A DNA stretch of 64,000 bases from Staphylococcus lutrae (GTDB lineage Bacteria; Bacillota; Bacilli; Staphylococcales; Staphylococcaceae), in NCBI RefSeq assembly GCF_002101335.1, contig NZ_CP020773.1:1054001-1118000 (forward strand), read 5' to 3'. Shown one piece after another: positions 49,225-59,783 of the stretch. Under the pieces are notes generated by a model that was given only the letters and a program-made list of their open reading frames with translations, was not told the origin of the DNA and did not search any database. Positions within the stretch are counted from its first letter, which is position 1; every line of letters starts with the position of its first letter. Both the position numbers and the translations under genes were made by a program.

Positions 49225-50574
49225 TTAAACTTCCCCTTGGTGTGCACGTGCATGGATCTCGTTAAATGTATCAACACTCACTTCATTGGCATGTACCTTT
49301 TGATAATGTTGGCGTACTTTAAAGTAACGCTTCTTCAAATGTATATCACGCAAGGCTTGTTTTAAGTCTGCCGCTTCGTTATCTTTTGAGAACAAGTTTT
49401 GAGGTGCTGTATACAAACGATTATGTGCTGTCTCTTCGTAACCCAGAATAAGCATATCATACATAAATGCTTTTTCTACTGCATTAATAATCTCTCCTGC
49501 TTCGTTAATATCCAAATAAATATCACATTTTTGATATAATTTTTCTACTGTATCTAACTCAATCGCTTGATACAATCTCACATTAGGATAGCGTTCAAGC
49601 TGTGTTAATTTCGTCGACATCTCCGTCACTGCTCCAACATGGAATGTGGCAAATGGCAACGCTTCGACGATAGAAGCTAAATGATGGATTTGATCCGTAT
49701 TGGTCATCGTCAAAACATTAGGTTGATACTGATTGGTTGAAGCGTAATGATAAATATATCCACCTTGATAAACGCGCTCACGTTCTGACTCAGTAAGCGC
49801 CCCGACAATATCACGATATTCTTCGTTATCTGTCACGATAATAGAAAATTGTCGTTCTGTCATTGTCTTATCAAGAATCAATCGCATATTGCCTGGGATA
49901 TCACCATGACACTGTTCCTGCCAATACAACGTGTCATCACCTGCATGATCAAGATAATACAACAATGAAAACGGTACGCTTAATGAATTAATGACAAAAT
50001 GGCTTAAATCAATTTCCAATGCTTCTAAAAAGAACTGATAAAACTTCAAAAGACTGTCAAAGTGATACTGTTGCCCTTGCCAATTTAAAATGACACTTCC
50101 TGCTAAAAAGTTATGATAAATGACATCTTTCCCCTCTTGATCAAAATAACGTCGAAAAATGAGCACCCCTCTTAAATCGTAAACGGCTTGCGCAAAACGA
50201 ACACCATGTTGGGTATAATAGTCAACAAATTGTAATTTTTCATGTTGATCCAACCATTCGACATGACTCACAAGACGTCGTTTTTCACTTGGATAATAAT
50301 GAATCTGTCCGCGTCGATATCCCATATCCTTGATCCATGCGACCTCATTATCCCCTTCGATTTCCCAATATCTCGGGACCGACACCTCATTAAAGTATCG
50401 CGGTGGACTATCGGGAGCTTGGTAATTCGAAAAAAATTGGTATGGCGTCACAATCTCTTCTGGCAAAAAACCGTCATCCATCAACACGATTGTCAAATCT
50501 TTTTTCCCAGCCAATTGTAATGACTGATATAACGCTTGTGTTTGTGTATCGAAATGTTCAAATAAATTAACCAT
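49225..50574 (-). CDS. gtfB: Accessory Sec system glycosyltransferase co-factor GtfB
   Basis: A 449-residue protein of the GtfB (Gtf2/stabilising) type. It has a GT-B-like fold but is not itself catalytic; it partners GtfA to attach the first GlcNAc residues to the Ser/Thr of the serine-rich adhesin. The sequence shows family-like blocks (PRYWEIEG, YYPSEKRRLVSHVEWLD, RYFDQEGKDVIYHNFLAGSVILN, YLDINEAGEIINAVEKAF). The ATG overlaps the gtfA end by 8 bp, with AAGAGGTG as ribosome binding site. It is the last gene of the accessory Sec operon. Confidence 0.9.
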   Translation of the reverse strand: MVNLFEHFDTQTQALYQSLQLAGKKDLTIVLMDDGFLPEEIVTPYQFFSNYQAPDSPPRYFNEVSVPRYWEIEGDNEVAWIKDMGYRRGQIHYYPSEKRRLVSHVEWLDQHEKLQFVDYYTQHGVRFAQAVYDLRGVLIFRRYFDQEGKDVIYHNFLAGSVILNWQGQQYHFDSLLKFYQFFLEALEIDLSHFVINSLSVPFSLLYYLDHAGDDTLYWQEQCHGDIPGNMRLILDKTMTERQFSIIVTDNEEYRDIVGALTESERERVYQGGYIYHYASTNQYQPNVLTMTNTDQIHHLASIVEALPFATFHVGAVTEMSTKLTQLERYPNVRLYQAIELDTVEKLYQKCDIYLDINEAGEIINAVEKAFMYDMLILGYEETAHNRLYTAPQNLFSKDNEAADLKQALRDIHLKKRYFKVRQHYQKVHANEVSVDTFNEIHARAHQGEV

Positions 50575-52084
50575 GAAGCACCTCTTCTATTAAATCTTTC
50601 CACTTACCTTGGATATTTTCTGATAAGTATGGGCTTGCAATTTGGTACGACGCCGCATGTGGATTTACAGGTCCCTCTTTAAAATATTTCACCATATGCG
50701 CTGCAAACCGTTTAACAATCTCTTCGTTACTTTCCTCTTTATGATCGATTGGAATAAGATAACCATTTTTTCCATCTTCAATGAAAGTCGGGTTTCCGTA
50801 GTTCACATCAAAACCTAACATACCTAGTCCAGATCCCACGGCTTCCATTAACGTCAAACCAAAACCTTCACTCGTAGACGCAGCGACAAATAAATCATAC
50901 TGTTCATAAACCTCATCAAGTTTTTGATGACCTAACAAGCGAATATAATCCTCTGCTCCATTGTCACGTATTAACGTTTGAAGCATCGCTCTTTCGCCAC
51001 CTTCACCATAAATATCTAATGTTAACTCTGGCACTTCCTTTTTGGCAATAAGGGCTGCACGCACAAGCCAGTCGATATGTTTTTCACTAGCTAGTCTTGA
51101 AGCAGTGACCATCGCATAAGGTTTTCTATCACTTTCTTGTCCACGTAATATCTCCAAACTGCCCACAGGTATCGTAAAAATTTTAGGTTCTGCATTCAAA
51201 TACTGTTGAAACTGTTGCGTCAATATTTCTTTTTGACGCTCTGTTGCAGTAATATAAAAGTCGATTTCTCGATGCTTTGTAAATTGATATTCATAATAGT
51301 TATTCCACAAAATGTGATGTGCATCTGTCGCATTTTCACTGAAATGTTCGGCATGAACGACAACCCCTTGTTTACTTGGTCCACTGTTTTGCATCATCGC
51401 TTGCCCCACTTTAGAAGCCCTATCATAAATAACAATATCATCTGCCGTCAAATTTAACTTGCGGAAAAAATATGCGACAAAATCTTCCTCAGTGTACAAC
51501 ACCTCATCTTTTAAGACATAGACGTTCGTTTTCCCATCAATATACTCAGTGTAGGCTACAGAACCATCCTCATTGTAAAATTGACGCATAAACAGTTTCG
51601 CTTTATCTTCAAAAGGGGCATAATACTCTGAAAAAATTCGGACATAGCTGTAATAATCTTTCCGTACCAGCTTACCATCGATAACAAATTCAGCACAATC
51701 GACGAGTATATCGTTTTCATCTTTTAAATAACACGTAATAAAACTACTCGGATTGTTGCTTAATGTAAGCCAACAAACACGCCCTGATTTTTTTTCTTCC
51801 ACGATTTCCTCATGCACCGATGCTTTAATGTCATCAATTGTATAAGTTGTAGGCGCAATTTTAACATCAGTAAAAAATTGATATAACCAAATGACTTCTT
51901 CGTCTTTAAAGCCTATATTCTCTGTCAATGTTTGCAAGTTTTCAGAACTCATAAATTCTAAAAACACAAATTTTATTGGCGCATTGATTGCACGTAAAAG
52001 CTTGGCACGATACATTTGTGCATATTCTACACCACTACTCGCCCAACCAATACCAAAATTAATATTATAAATAGTCAATTTCAA
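50567..52084 (-). CDS. gtfA: Accessory Sec system glycosyltransferase GtfA
   Basis: A 505-residue GT4-type GT-B enzyme that, with GtfB, transfers GlcNAc from UDP-GlcNAc to serines and threonines of the SRR adhesin in the cytosol. Visible: N-terminal NINFGIGWASSGVEYAQMYRAKL, the central add-on domain, VTASRLASEKHIDWLVRAA (donor-binding Arg/Lys), LDIYGEGGERAML and the EX7E region ASTSEGFGLTLMEAVGSG. It starts 10 bp after secA2 and overlaps gtfB. Confidence 0.93.
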   Translation of the reverse strand: MKLTIYNINFGIGWASSGVEYAQMYRAKLLRAINAPIKFVFLEFMSSENLQTLTENIGFKDEEVIWLYQFFTDVKIAPTTYTIDDIKASVHEEIVEEKKSGRVCWLTLSNNPSSFITCYLKDENDILVDCAEFVIDGKLVRKDYYSYVRIFSEYYAPFEDKAKLFMRQFYNEDGSVAYTEYIDGKTNVYVLKDEVLYTEEDFVAYFFRKLNLTADDIVIYDRASKVGQAMMQNSGPSKQGVVVHAEHFSENATDAHHILWNNYYEYQFTKHREIDFYITATERQKEILTQQFQQYLNAEPKIFTIPVGSLEILRGQESDRKPYAMVTASRLASEKHIDWLVRAALIAKKEVPELTLDIYGEGGERAMLQTLIRDNGAEDYIRLLGHQKLDEVYEQYDLFVAASTSEGFGLTLMEAVGSGLGMLGFDVNYGNPTFIEDGKNGYLIPIDHKEESNEEIVKRFAAHMVKYFKEGPVNPHAASYQIASPYLSENIQGKWKDLIEEVLHG

Positions 52085-52094
52085 ATCACCTCAT

Positions 52095-54485
52095 CTAATT
52101 AGGAAAATGTACAATTAATCGGTTATCACCATCAAAACTTGTCATACTTTGGCAAAGATACTTCACAATATCTTTTTTGATTCTTACAGTCATTTTTTCA
52201 AAAGATTCTAAAGCCACGCGGTGGTATTCGAATGTCGTATTACGCTTACCACTTTGACGCGCATTGATACTTCCTTTAAGCTTTTGTAAATGATCCACTT
52301 GTTGAATCCAGTTACTATCAATCGCCTTTAAAATGACTTTTTTGACAAATTGCGTATAAAAATATCCATTCAACTGCCCTCGTTGTTGTTTCATGCGTAT
52401 TTGAAACTGTTGAACCAAACATTGCTTCACAGTGTTCAGATCTTTAACATTGAGTGTAGACAAATCATCTGTAAATTGGAAACTTAAATTTTTGTAAATA
52501 TAGTCCATGAGTACAGATTCGGACACAACTGTTCGACTCAACATGTCATGAAAAACGTCTTCTGCCAGAGCGTCGAGTTGCTGTTGTACGACTGTCGTCA
52601 TATCTAAAATGCGATTGCGTTCGGCATAAATCAAGTCTCGTTGTACACTGATACTTTTTTCATACTCATTGGACATCTCCCTCGCTTGCATCCCTTGCTC
52701 TTCAGCGACACGTTGAGCACGTTGTACCATTTTCTGAATACTCCGCTCAAACAAGCGACTCTGCTGCAACGTTTCATTATCAAATTGAGCAAAGCGCTCG
52801 ATTCGCTCAGCACTCCCCTCACCCCAACGTTTGAGAATATAATCATCAAGTGAAATATAGATTTGCGACGTCCCAGGATCTCCTTGTCTTCCCGCACGTC
52901 CTCTCAGTTGACGATCGACACGACTATTTTCCATATGTTCACATATGATGACCGCTAAGCCACCGAGTGCTTTTACACCTTTACCCAACTTAATATCTGT
53001 CCCCCGTCCTGCCATACTCGTCGCAACGGTCACAGCACTTAACTGGCCCGCTTCTGCAATCATTTGTGCTTCTTTAGCTACATTTTGAGCAATTAATAAG
53101 TTGTTAGGAATATCTAGCTCGAAAAACTTCGATGAAAAATATTCTGCCAATTCGGCCGTTCGTGTAATCACCAGGACGGGTCGCTGTGACGCGTGCAACG
53201 CTTTTACTTCTTCTATTATCTCATGTTTTTTATCGTCCATACTTCTAAATACACGGTCTGGTAAATCTTTCCGTTGAATCGGTCGATGCGTGGGAATTTG
53301 AACGACCATTTTCGTATAAAGTTCTAAAAATTCTTTTTCACCAAGTTGGCTCGTCGCGGACATCCCTGAAAAACGTTCAAATAACTTAAATAAATGTTGA
53401 AAAGTAATTGTCGCCATGACACTCATATCATTCGAAATCTCTACACCTTCTTTAGCTTCAATAGATTGATGTAGCCCTGATTGTAATTTGGTCCCCGGCA
53501 TCATACGTCCTGTAATACGGTCAATTAATACCACTTCACCTTGAAAGACAAAGTAATCATAATTGTTTTCAAATACATGTCGCGCGCGTAACGCTAAATT
53601 AATATGACGCACAAGATCAAAGTATGACGCATCATAAATGTTGTCGACCCCAAAATAAGCGTTAGCTGCGTCCATGCCTTGTGGTGTAAGCCAAATTTCT
53701 TTTTTTGTTTTTTTTATTTTAAAATGTTGGTCTTCAATCAATGTTTCAACAAATGTTTTGACAACGCCAAACAGATTAGACTGCAAACGAGGTGCACCAG
53801 AAATCACAAGTGGTGTTTGTGCAGAGTCTAAAATAATAGAATCGACCTCGTCAATAATCCCATAATAAAGTGGCGGTAAATATTTCCCTTCTTTACTATC
53901 TGCTAAATTGTCAATTAAATAGTCAAATCCAAGGCGACCACCTGTCGTATAAATAATATCGTGACGGTAAACAACCTGTTTGTCTTTAGCTTTGTATTCA
54001 TTATTCGAGTAATCTGAAAACCCTAAGGCGATGGTCAAACCTAACCATTCGAAAAGCGGTTTCATTTCCAGATAATCCCGTTTCGCTAAATAGTCATTCG
54101 TGGTGATTAAATAAACCCCTTTCCCAGTTAAACCATTCAAATAAAGTGGTAACGTCGCCGTCAATGTTTTACCTTCTCCTGTTTGCATTTCGGCAATGTT
54201 GCCCTCATGTAACACAATTGCGCCTAATACTTGTACATCTTTAGGAAACATCCCTAATACACGTCGACACGCTTCTCTCACTACAGCATACGCTTCAGGC
54301 AATAGTGCGTCCAAAGTCGCCTCATTTTGTTCAAGTCGTACTTTAAATGTTTGTGTCTTTTGGCGGAGTGCTTCATCATTTAACTCTCGAAATAGCGGTT
54401 CGTAAGCATTAATCTGCTGCAAAATTTTGCTCAAACGATTGAGACGTAATCGGTTAATCGTTTCTTGCATAAGGTTGGTCATCAT
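52095..54485 (-). CDS. secA2: Accessory Sec translocase ATPase SecA2
   Basis: A 796-residue ATPase driving export of the glycosylated adhesin through SecY2. Walker A GEGKT at residues 103-107, Walker B IDEVD at 211-215, [18 protein letters not shown] and [13 protein letters not shown] are present. It ends without the zinc-binding C-terminus of housekeeping SecA, as usual for SecA2 of this class. The ATG overlaps the asp3 stop codon (ATGA). Confidence 0.95.
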   Translation of the reverse strand: MMTNLMQETINRLRLNRLSKILQQINAYEPLFRELNDEALRQKTQTFKVRLEQNEATLDALLPEAYAVVREACRRVLGMFPKDVQVLGAIVLHEGNIAEMQTGEGKTLTATLPLYLNGLTGKGVYLITTNDYLAKRDYLEMKPLFEWLGLTIALGFSDYSNNEYKAKDKQVVYRHDIIYTTGGRLGFDYLIDNLADSKEGKYLPPLYYGIIDEVDSIILDSAQTPLVISGAPRLQSNLFGVVKTFVETLIEDQHFKIKKTKKEIWLTPQGMDAANAYFGVDNIYDASYFDLVRHINLALRARHVFENNYDYFVFQGEVVLIDRITGRMMPGTKLQSGLHQSIEAKEGVEISNDMSVMATITFQHLFKLFERFSGMSATSQLGEKEFLELYTKMVVQIPTHRPIQRKDLPDRVFRSMDDKKHEIIEEVKALHASQRPVLVITRTAELAEYFSSKFFELDIPNNLLIAQNVAKEAQMIAEAGQLSAVTVATSMAGRGTDIKLGKGVKALGGLAVIICEHMENSRVDRQLRGRAGRQGDPGTSQIYISLDDYILKRWGEGSAERIERFAQFDNETLQQSRLFERSIQKMVQRAQRVAEEQGMQAREMSNEYEKSISVQRDLIYAERNRILDMTTVVQQQLDALAEDVFHDMLSRTVVSESVLMDYIYKNLSFQFTDDLSTLNVKDLNTVKQCLVQQFQIRMKQQRGQLNGYFYTQFVKKVILKAIDSNWIQQVDHLQKLKGSINARQSGKRNTTFEYHRVALESFEKMTVRIKKDIVKYLCQSMTSFDGDNRLIVHFPN

Positions 54486-55393
54486 CGCTCCCCTCCATTC
54501 AACCGTTCTGTCGCTAAAGCATATAAATGACCACTCGGGTTTAATAAAGGTTGTACCACTTGCAATGCAGAAGTCAGCACGTCCGCCTTTGGACGATACA
54601 CTGTCACACGATGACTATGAAGCATGTCGTCATCTTTATCTTCTTGATGAAGCAATGTCACCCATGCATGCCCGCCTAATCGCTTCATCATGGTATATGC
54701 GATTTCATTTGATTGATCATGATACCCTATCCATTGAAGTGCATCCAGCGTGTCCCATGACCGAATTGCTTCATCAAGTGACACAACAATCTCATCAGTG
54801 GTCAACGTCTCCCATTCGGAAATCATCACACAATTTTTAATCGGATGTATCGCATCTTGACACACGCCTGGTGATTCAACAAACAAAAGATTGCGCAACG
54901 GTAACGTATCATCCCGATTTTGTATCTCACTCAGTGTCAAAGTATTTGATGTGGCTACACTTCCAACTTCTTGAATACAAATCCGGCGAAATTTTAGTAT
55001 TTGAGATGCCGCATTGATCATTTGAATATCATAGCTTGCTGTTCCTTCACTTAAAACAACCTCACCCTCTTGACCTTGAATCATTTGTGTCTCCAAAATC
55101 GTACCGTCTCTTCGTTTAAATACGACTTTAAAATAAACACTTCCGGCAGGGACGGCTTCATAATCAAAATAAAAGCGATAAGGATGATGTTTCTTTAAAA
55201 TAGGTAACGTCGGTGTGACTTGATTATCATAAAAATGGCTACACATCTTCCATTGATGAATGATAATTCCAGAGGGCATCAATTCATTTTTAAAAATCGT
55301 TTCAAACGGAGTGAAAGACACATGAGACCCATACATAAAAGAGTCCACAGTAATTTCCGTCCATCGAATATTAAATTCATGTTTTGCGTTCAT
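54482..55393 (-). CDS. asp3: Accessory Sec system protein Asp3
   Basis: A 303-residue Asp3-family protein. The N-terminal half carries the Asp3 core ([82 protein letters not shown]), a carbohydrate-binding-like beta fold. The C-terminal part is less conserved. It works in the Asp1-Asp2-Asp3 complex that delivers the adhesin to SecA2. The start overlaps asp2 by 17 bp. Confidence 0.88.
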   Translation of the reverse strand: MNAKHEFNIRWTEITVDSFMYGSHVSFTPFETIFKNELMPSGIIIHQWKMCSHFYDNQVTPTLPILKKHHPYRFYFDYEAVPAGSVYFKVVFKRRDGTILETQMIQGQEGEVVLSEGTASYDIQMINAASQILKFRRICIQEVGSVATSNTLTLSEIQNRDDTLPLRNLLFVESPGVCQDAIHPIKNCVMISEWETLTTDEIVVSLDEAIRSWDTLDALQWIGYHDQSNEIAYTMMKRLGGHAWVTLLHQEDKDDDMLHSHRVTVYRPKADVLTSALQVVQPLLNPSGHLYALATERLNGGER

Positions 55394-56924
55394 GCATTAC
55401 CCTCCCATACCGCTTTTCAAGAATCATCTTATAAAAATTAATAAACCAACTGTTAATCGTCAGTGTATCATCATTATGGCGTCCTGGTATACTTCGACTC
55501 ATGACATGCACATGTTTCTTCGTCAGGACAGGTAACAGCATGTCAAACGCATTCAAATCATAGTCATCATCTTCCATATACGATACTGCCACGGTCGTTT
55601 CTTTTAAATGCGCTTGTTGGAATGTATGCCAAAACTTTTGATTCAATCGTTGTGCCGCCGCATGATCGACCGCCTTTTCATTTTTCATTAAAATATCGAG
55701 TGCTGTTCCAAACTCCTCAGGCCGTCTCAAACGCATATCCGTGGCAATATTTCCAATATTCACCAAAGGCTTACCCACGATGATTGCTCCCGGTTCTATC
55801 TGCGCTCCATAATACAACGCACCAAAAGATCCCATCGACAACCCAGATATAATCAATTCATCTTCCTTAAATCCTAAAAAATCCAATTTTTCCTTAATCA
55901 CCTTAACAATCTGTGCTTCAAAATGAGAAGAACCCATATAAAAAGCACCGCCTTCTAATCTCAGATCAGCAATTAAAAGAAAAGGACATTTGAATTCACG
56001 CATCATATAGTATCCTTCAAAACCTTCCGCCGTTCGATAACCACTAAAATAAACCGCTAATGGGGGCTTAAAATCTCTAGGATCAAAATAATGAATAAAT
56101 TCTTCGCGATAGGGATCGACATAACGTTCACCCCCTAAAATAAATGCTCCTAAATCCATGCGAGACCATCTTTTATGAAACGCCCCCATTCGCAATGTGC
56201 CCGTTCCTTTCGCTTCAGCACTTATCAATACAAAAGCATCTTTGCCTTGACTCGGTATAGATAACGGTTGGTCTAAATTCGTACGGTCTAACACGAACGT
56301 CCTGCTAATATGATTCATATCTTCGGTATCAACTAAACGAAACGTAAAACGGATGTCAACATCGCCCGTGCATGTATATTCCGGCCAAATTTCATTCACC
56401 TTCCCGCCATCATAGAACAAATACATTTTCCATGTGATAATCGGCTGAAACGTGTCTCCAAAATGACCTGTCAATACAAGGGCATCATTCCCTTCGTATA
56501 TAATCGACCCATTAAAATGCCGATCGACCAATGCGTTTGCAGGGGAAATCCTGTCTCCATACTGCTCGGAAAATGATAATGCGAGTATCTTTTCCACACA
56601 TGCTTCAGGAGATTCATAATAGAAGGGGCGAATAAGACGCTCTCGAACGATTGTTTCTTGCTGAAACGCACTTCCCCACTGATGATAATCAATCAGAGTA
56701 TTGTACGGAACAGATACACATTTCAATAGTGCCATCAGTTCCGCTGAATATGCGGACTGCACGAAGACAATATCATACGTCGCCTTCTTTTGAAACGATG
56801 CAAAGAATGCCTCATCACATGACACTGATAGTAAATCTAAATATTCAAATTCACACCTGTTTCTATCTGTATAATGCGGTTCTAAACTTTGACCCCCAAT
56901 TTGTAATAGTCTAAATTTACTCAT
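55377..56924 (-). CDS. asp2: Accessory Sec system protein Asp2 (acetyltransferase)
   Basis: A 515-residue protein. The C-terminal alpha/beta-hydrolase domain has nucleophile Ser363 in GLSMGSFGALYYGA and a likely catalytic His in PGRHNDD, with an acidic patch in SYMEDDDYD. In streptococci, Asp2 acetylates GlcNAc on the SRR protein and is also needed for export. The N-terminal half is a beta-rich region. It overlaps both neighbours by a few bases, implying coupled translation. Confidence 0.92.
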   Translation of the reverse strand: MSKFRLLQIGGQSLEPHYTDRNRCEFEYLDLLSVSCDEAFFASFQKKATYDIVFVQSAYSAELMALLKCVSVPYNTLIDYHQWGSAFQQETIVRERLIRPFYYESPEACVEKILALSFSEQYGDRISPANALVDRHFNGSIIYEGNDALVLTGHFGDTFQPIITWKMYLFYDGGKVNEIWPEYTCTGDVDIRFTFRLVDTEDMNHISRTFVLDRTNLDQPLSIPSQGKDAFVLISAEAKGTGTLRMGAFHKRWSRMDLGAFILGGERYVDPYREEFIHYFDPRDFKPPLAVYFSGYRTAEGFEGYYMMREFKCPFLLIADLRLEGGAFYMGSSHFEAQIVKVIKEKLDFLGFKEDELIISGLSMGSFGALYYGAQIEPGAIIVGKPLVNIGNIATDMRLRRPEEFGTALDILMKNEKAVDHAAAQRLNQKFWHTFQQAHLKETTVAVSYMEDDDYDLNAFDMLLPVLTKKHVHVMSRSIPGRHNDDTLTINSWFINFYKMILEKRYGRVMHERKT

Positions 56925-58467
56925 CTGTCTCCCTCACTAACCATGCATCTAGCTGTTTTATAATTTGATCAGATGCATAATGTTTTGCTAATTTCATTGA
57001 ATATGCAAAAGACTGGTTCCAATTCTTCAGTCGATTTAAAAAATAATCTATTCCTTGACACATATCATGAATGTTCTGAATGACGTAGCCGTTTTTTCCA
57101 TGTTTCACATAATCTGTTTCACAACAATTAATTTGTGGCACACCCGCACCAATAGCACAAATCTGTAAAAACAAATTCGGTTCTGCCCCCATATCTATCA
57201 CTAACCTTAATCTCGACATCAATTCAATAAGCTGACTTTCAAACGGCATACGCTTCACCAATACCGCTGTAGATTCCTCCTTTGACGGCGGACGGTCTAA
57301 AGACACGTGGTTGGGATCGTTTTTAGTCCATCGTTCAAGGTAATCTTTCGCAGCGTCTTCTACCCAATCGATATGAGGGGAAGCCATTCTACTCATTAAA
57401 ACAAAACGCAATTCCAAAGATTTAAATCGCTCGTGCTCAAATTGTGTCATCATCTTATCCAGCGTGGCTCGCTCTATACCATCCACCCATATACCAATCT
57501 GTATTTCATGACGTTGACCACTATGATTTTGGATCATCTGAACATCAAACGGTGTAATGCGCAAGACATCATTATCTAATGCGCATTTCTGCCGATATTG
57601 CGTCAACAAATGTTGGTTTTTTAATGTATCTACTAACCAATATTGCCCTTTGTCCATAGATGATGCATACGCTTCGTCTAATGCTGACATTCGTTGCTCA
57701 AAAACAGAAAAACATAATCGACTCGAATCGACATGTGCGGCAATCATCTCATTATGTCGGTGATCTGAAGCGACAATCATCCTATCCAATGATGACGCAT
57801 CCATTTTAAAATAATCAGCTAATCTTTCACGAATCACCTCAGTCATATGACGATAAATAGGACTTTCAAAGCGATGTTGATATTTGGGATGAATCATCAC
57901 TTCACCCGTCGTGACATCCTCCTTCATGACCCAATCTCCGTCAAATGTCATATAGTAATGTTTATTAGCATCCCCTTTTTCGTCGTATATGATGAGACTT
58001 GACAAAAAACCACGATCATCAAAGTAATAACACCTTTGCTTGACATTATTGACAAATGACACCATCCACATGAGATACCCTTCTTGATTGAAGTAAAGGT
58101 TGGTATACGTATGCGCACTTGTAATGGCACGGATATAATAAAAGGTATACATAAACTCTGTTCCTACAGGCCAATCCAATTCCCGATAATCGATAGGTTT
58201 TGGCGTTTGATGCTGGAATCCCTGGATATAATCGAACAACGACCAATAAGTTGCTTCATATAAGTCATGCCGATGCAAAAACAAACGTAGCGATGGACTG
58301 TAACTCAGAATTAACATTTTAAAGGGCTGTTTATTTTGCACATGCATCCCCATTAAACTAATCGAATCATCAAACTCTGTAACCGCCTTCTCATAAAACG
58401 GCGCTTTTTCTTCACTTATCCACCATTTTTCCTCACTATACCAAGCCGGTACGAAACATTTCATCAT
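56917..58467 (-). CDS. asp1: Accessory Sec system protein Asp1
   Basis: A 516-residue Asp1-family protein with an inactive GT-B-like fold that scaffolds Asp2 and Asp3. Typical pieces: FVPAWYSEEKWW at the N-terminus, SYSPSLRLFLHRHDLYEATYWSLFDYIQG, DWPVGTEFMYTFYYIRA, QICAIGAGVPQINCCETDYVKHGKNGYVI. GAGGAG lies just before two ATGs (58467 and 58464); the second has the more normal spacing. Confidence 0.92.
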   Translation of the reverse strand: MMKCFVPAWYSEEKWWISEEKAPFYEKAVTEFDDSISLMGMHVQNKQPFKMLILSYSPSLRLFLHRHDLYEATYWSLFDYIQGFQHQTPKPIDYRELDWPVGTEFMYTFYYIRAITSAHTYTNLYFNQEGYLMWMVSFVNNVKQRCYYFDDRGFLSSLIIYDEKGDANKHYYMTFDGDWVMKEDVTTGEVMIHPKYQHRFESPIYRHMTEVIRERLADYFKMDASSLDRMIVASDHRHNEMIAAHVDSSRLCFSVFEQRMSALDEAYASSMDKGQYWLVDTLKNQHLLTQYRQKCALDNDVLRITPFDVQMIQNHSGQRHEIQIGIWVDGIERATLDKMMTQFEHERFKSLELRFVLMSRMASPHIDWVEDAAKDYLERWTKNDPNHVSLDRPPSKEESTAVLVKRMPFESQLIELMSRLRLVIDMGAEPNLFLQICAIGAGVPQINCCETDYVKHGKNGYVIQNIHDMCQGIDYFLNRLKNWNQSFAYSMKLAKHYASDQIIKQLDAWLVRETDE

Positions 58468-58474
58468 AGACTCC

Positions 58475-59698
58475 TCACCAATACTTGTTTAAAAATTGTT
58501 TGTATTTATCAAAATAAAGATATGTTCTAAATGTATCTGCAATATTAATACCGATGTAAACTAAAATAATCATCTGTACTGCTAAATAAATTTGTTGTGA
58601 TAAGTGGGGAACCCATAAGGAAGCATATAAAGGGACACCAATGATAAGACCCACCATCACTGTTCCAAACCAACAGACACGCTTCGCATGATGATCCAAA
58701 TACATGGCTGTCGGTAAACCTGGACGCACCCCCACAAAATAATTCCCACTCTTCAAAAAGTTTTTGGCCGTCTGTCTCGTGTTAATCATTATCCGCGATA
58801 AAAAGTAGCCTAATATGATTTGTAATATGAGATAAAAGCTGATTCCTATCACATTATCAAATGAAAACAGCGTAATATGGACAGGCTGATCTATCGCAAA
58901 ATGCACAATCAAACTGACCGCACTATTCAAAATTAAAAATACAGATAATCCAATCATAATTGTAATACTGCCAGATGGATTCAACTTCCACGCTAAGTAA
59001 TGAACGCTATCATCTTGCTTGATTTCCATAATATCTCGGTATGTCGTACGATACTCGATTAACTCAATCATTAATAATGTGAACAATGCGAGTAAAAGTA
59101 ACATCAACATCGTTATTAATGTAATCGTTGCCAAATTAGGATGAATAAAGCGTTGATTAAACATGGCACTAACAATACTAAGCATCACAATCGGCATCGG
59201 ACCAGCAATCCCATGTCTGACATTTTGATCAGCAAGCCACATCATAAACATCGCGCCCGCTATCAAAATCAATAAGAATAGCGCTTTATTCGACATACTC
59301 AACGCTTCTTGAACAACGAATTGATTCAATACAAATACTCCTTGCAGAAAACAGAGTATCAGCGTGAGCAACTTCTCCTTATAATGTTTTTCTGCTCTCG
59401 TTTGCCGCATCGCCCTCTCCATATTTTTATATGACAATAAACTAAGAATGAGCATTGCTGTCAACCACGGACCTAAACCCAATGAAAAAACATTAAGACG
59501 CACAATATTACCACCCATATTCGAAACAGCCAGACGATAAAATGAAGATGTTCCCTTTGTCATTGCACTCTCAGCAACAAGCGGAATATGACTTCCGATT
59601 ATGTATATCAATAAAACGAACATAGTGAACATGATTCTCTTATGCAATATTTTATATTCATATTGTTTAAAGATATGTTTAAATAAATTTCTTTTCAC
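58475..59698 (-). CDS. secY2: Accessory Sec translocon channel SecY2
   Basis: A 407-residue SecY paralogue with about ten transmembrane helices, forming the dedicated channel for the SRR adhesin. Features: IGSHIPLVAESAMTKG, FSLGLGPWLTAMLILSLLSY, HGIAGPMPIVMLSI, and FLKSGNYFVGVRPGLPTAMYLDHHAKRVCWFG near the C-terminus. It is shorter than housekeeping SecY. The start is GTG at 59698 with AGAGGG five bases upstream. It heads the seven-gene accessory block after the adhesin gene. Confidence 0.93.
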   Translation of the reverse strand: MKRNLFKHIFKQYEYKILHKRIMFTMFVLLIYIIGSHIPLVAESAMTKGTSSFYRLAVSNMGGNIVRLNVFSLGLGPWLTAMLILSLLSYKNMERAMRQTRAEKHYKEKLLTLILCFLQGVFVLNQFVVQEALSMSNKALFLLILIAGAMFMMWLADQNVRHGIAGPMPIVMLSIVSAMFNQRFIHPNLATITLITMLMLLLLALFTLLMIELIEYRTTYRDIMEIKQDDSVHYLAWKLNPSGSITIMIGLSVFLILNSAVSLIVHFAIDQPVHITLFSFDNVIGISFYLILQIILGYFLSRIMINTRQTAKNFLKSGNYFVGVRPGLPTAMYLDHHAKRVCWFGTVMVGLIIGVPLYASLWVPHLSQQIYLAVQMIILVYIGINIADTFRTYLYFDKYKQFLNKYW

Positions 59699-59724
59699 AT
59701 TAACCCTCTTTTATAACAAACATG

Positions 59725-59767
59725 GATCAAAGGGGCCAAACCCTTGATCATTTTAAATTTAGCCCCT
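59725..59767 (-). terminator. Hairpin between the SRR adhesin gene and secY2
   Basis: Two alternative stems overlap: GATCAA/TTGATC (59725-59749) and AGGGGC/GCCCCT (59731-59767). Neither is followed by a good U-run on the minus strand, so it may be an attenuator that lowers expression of secY2 and later genes relative to the adhesin. Confidence 0.45.
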
Positions 59768-59783
59768 CTTACCATGAACTTAA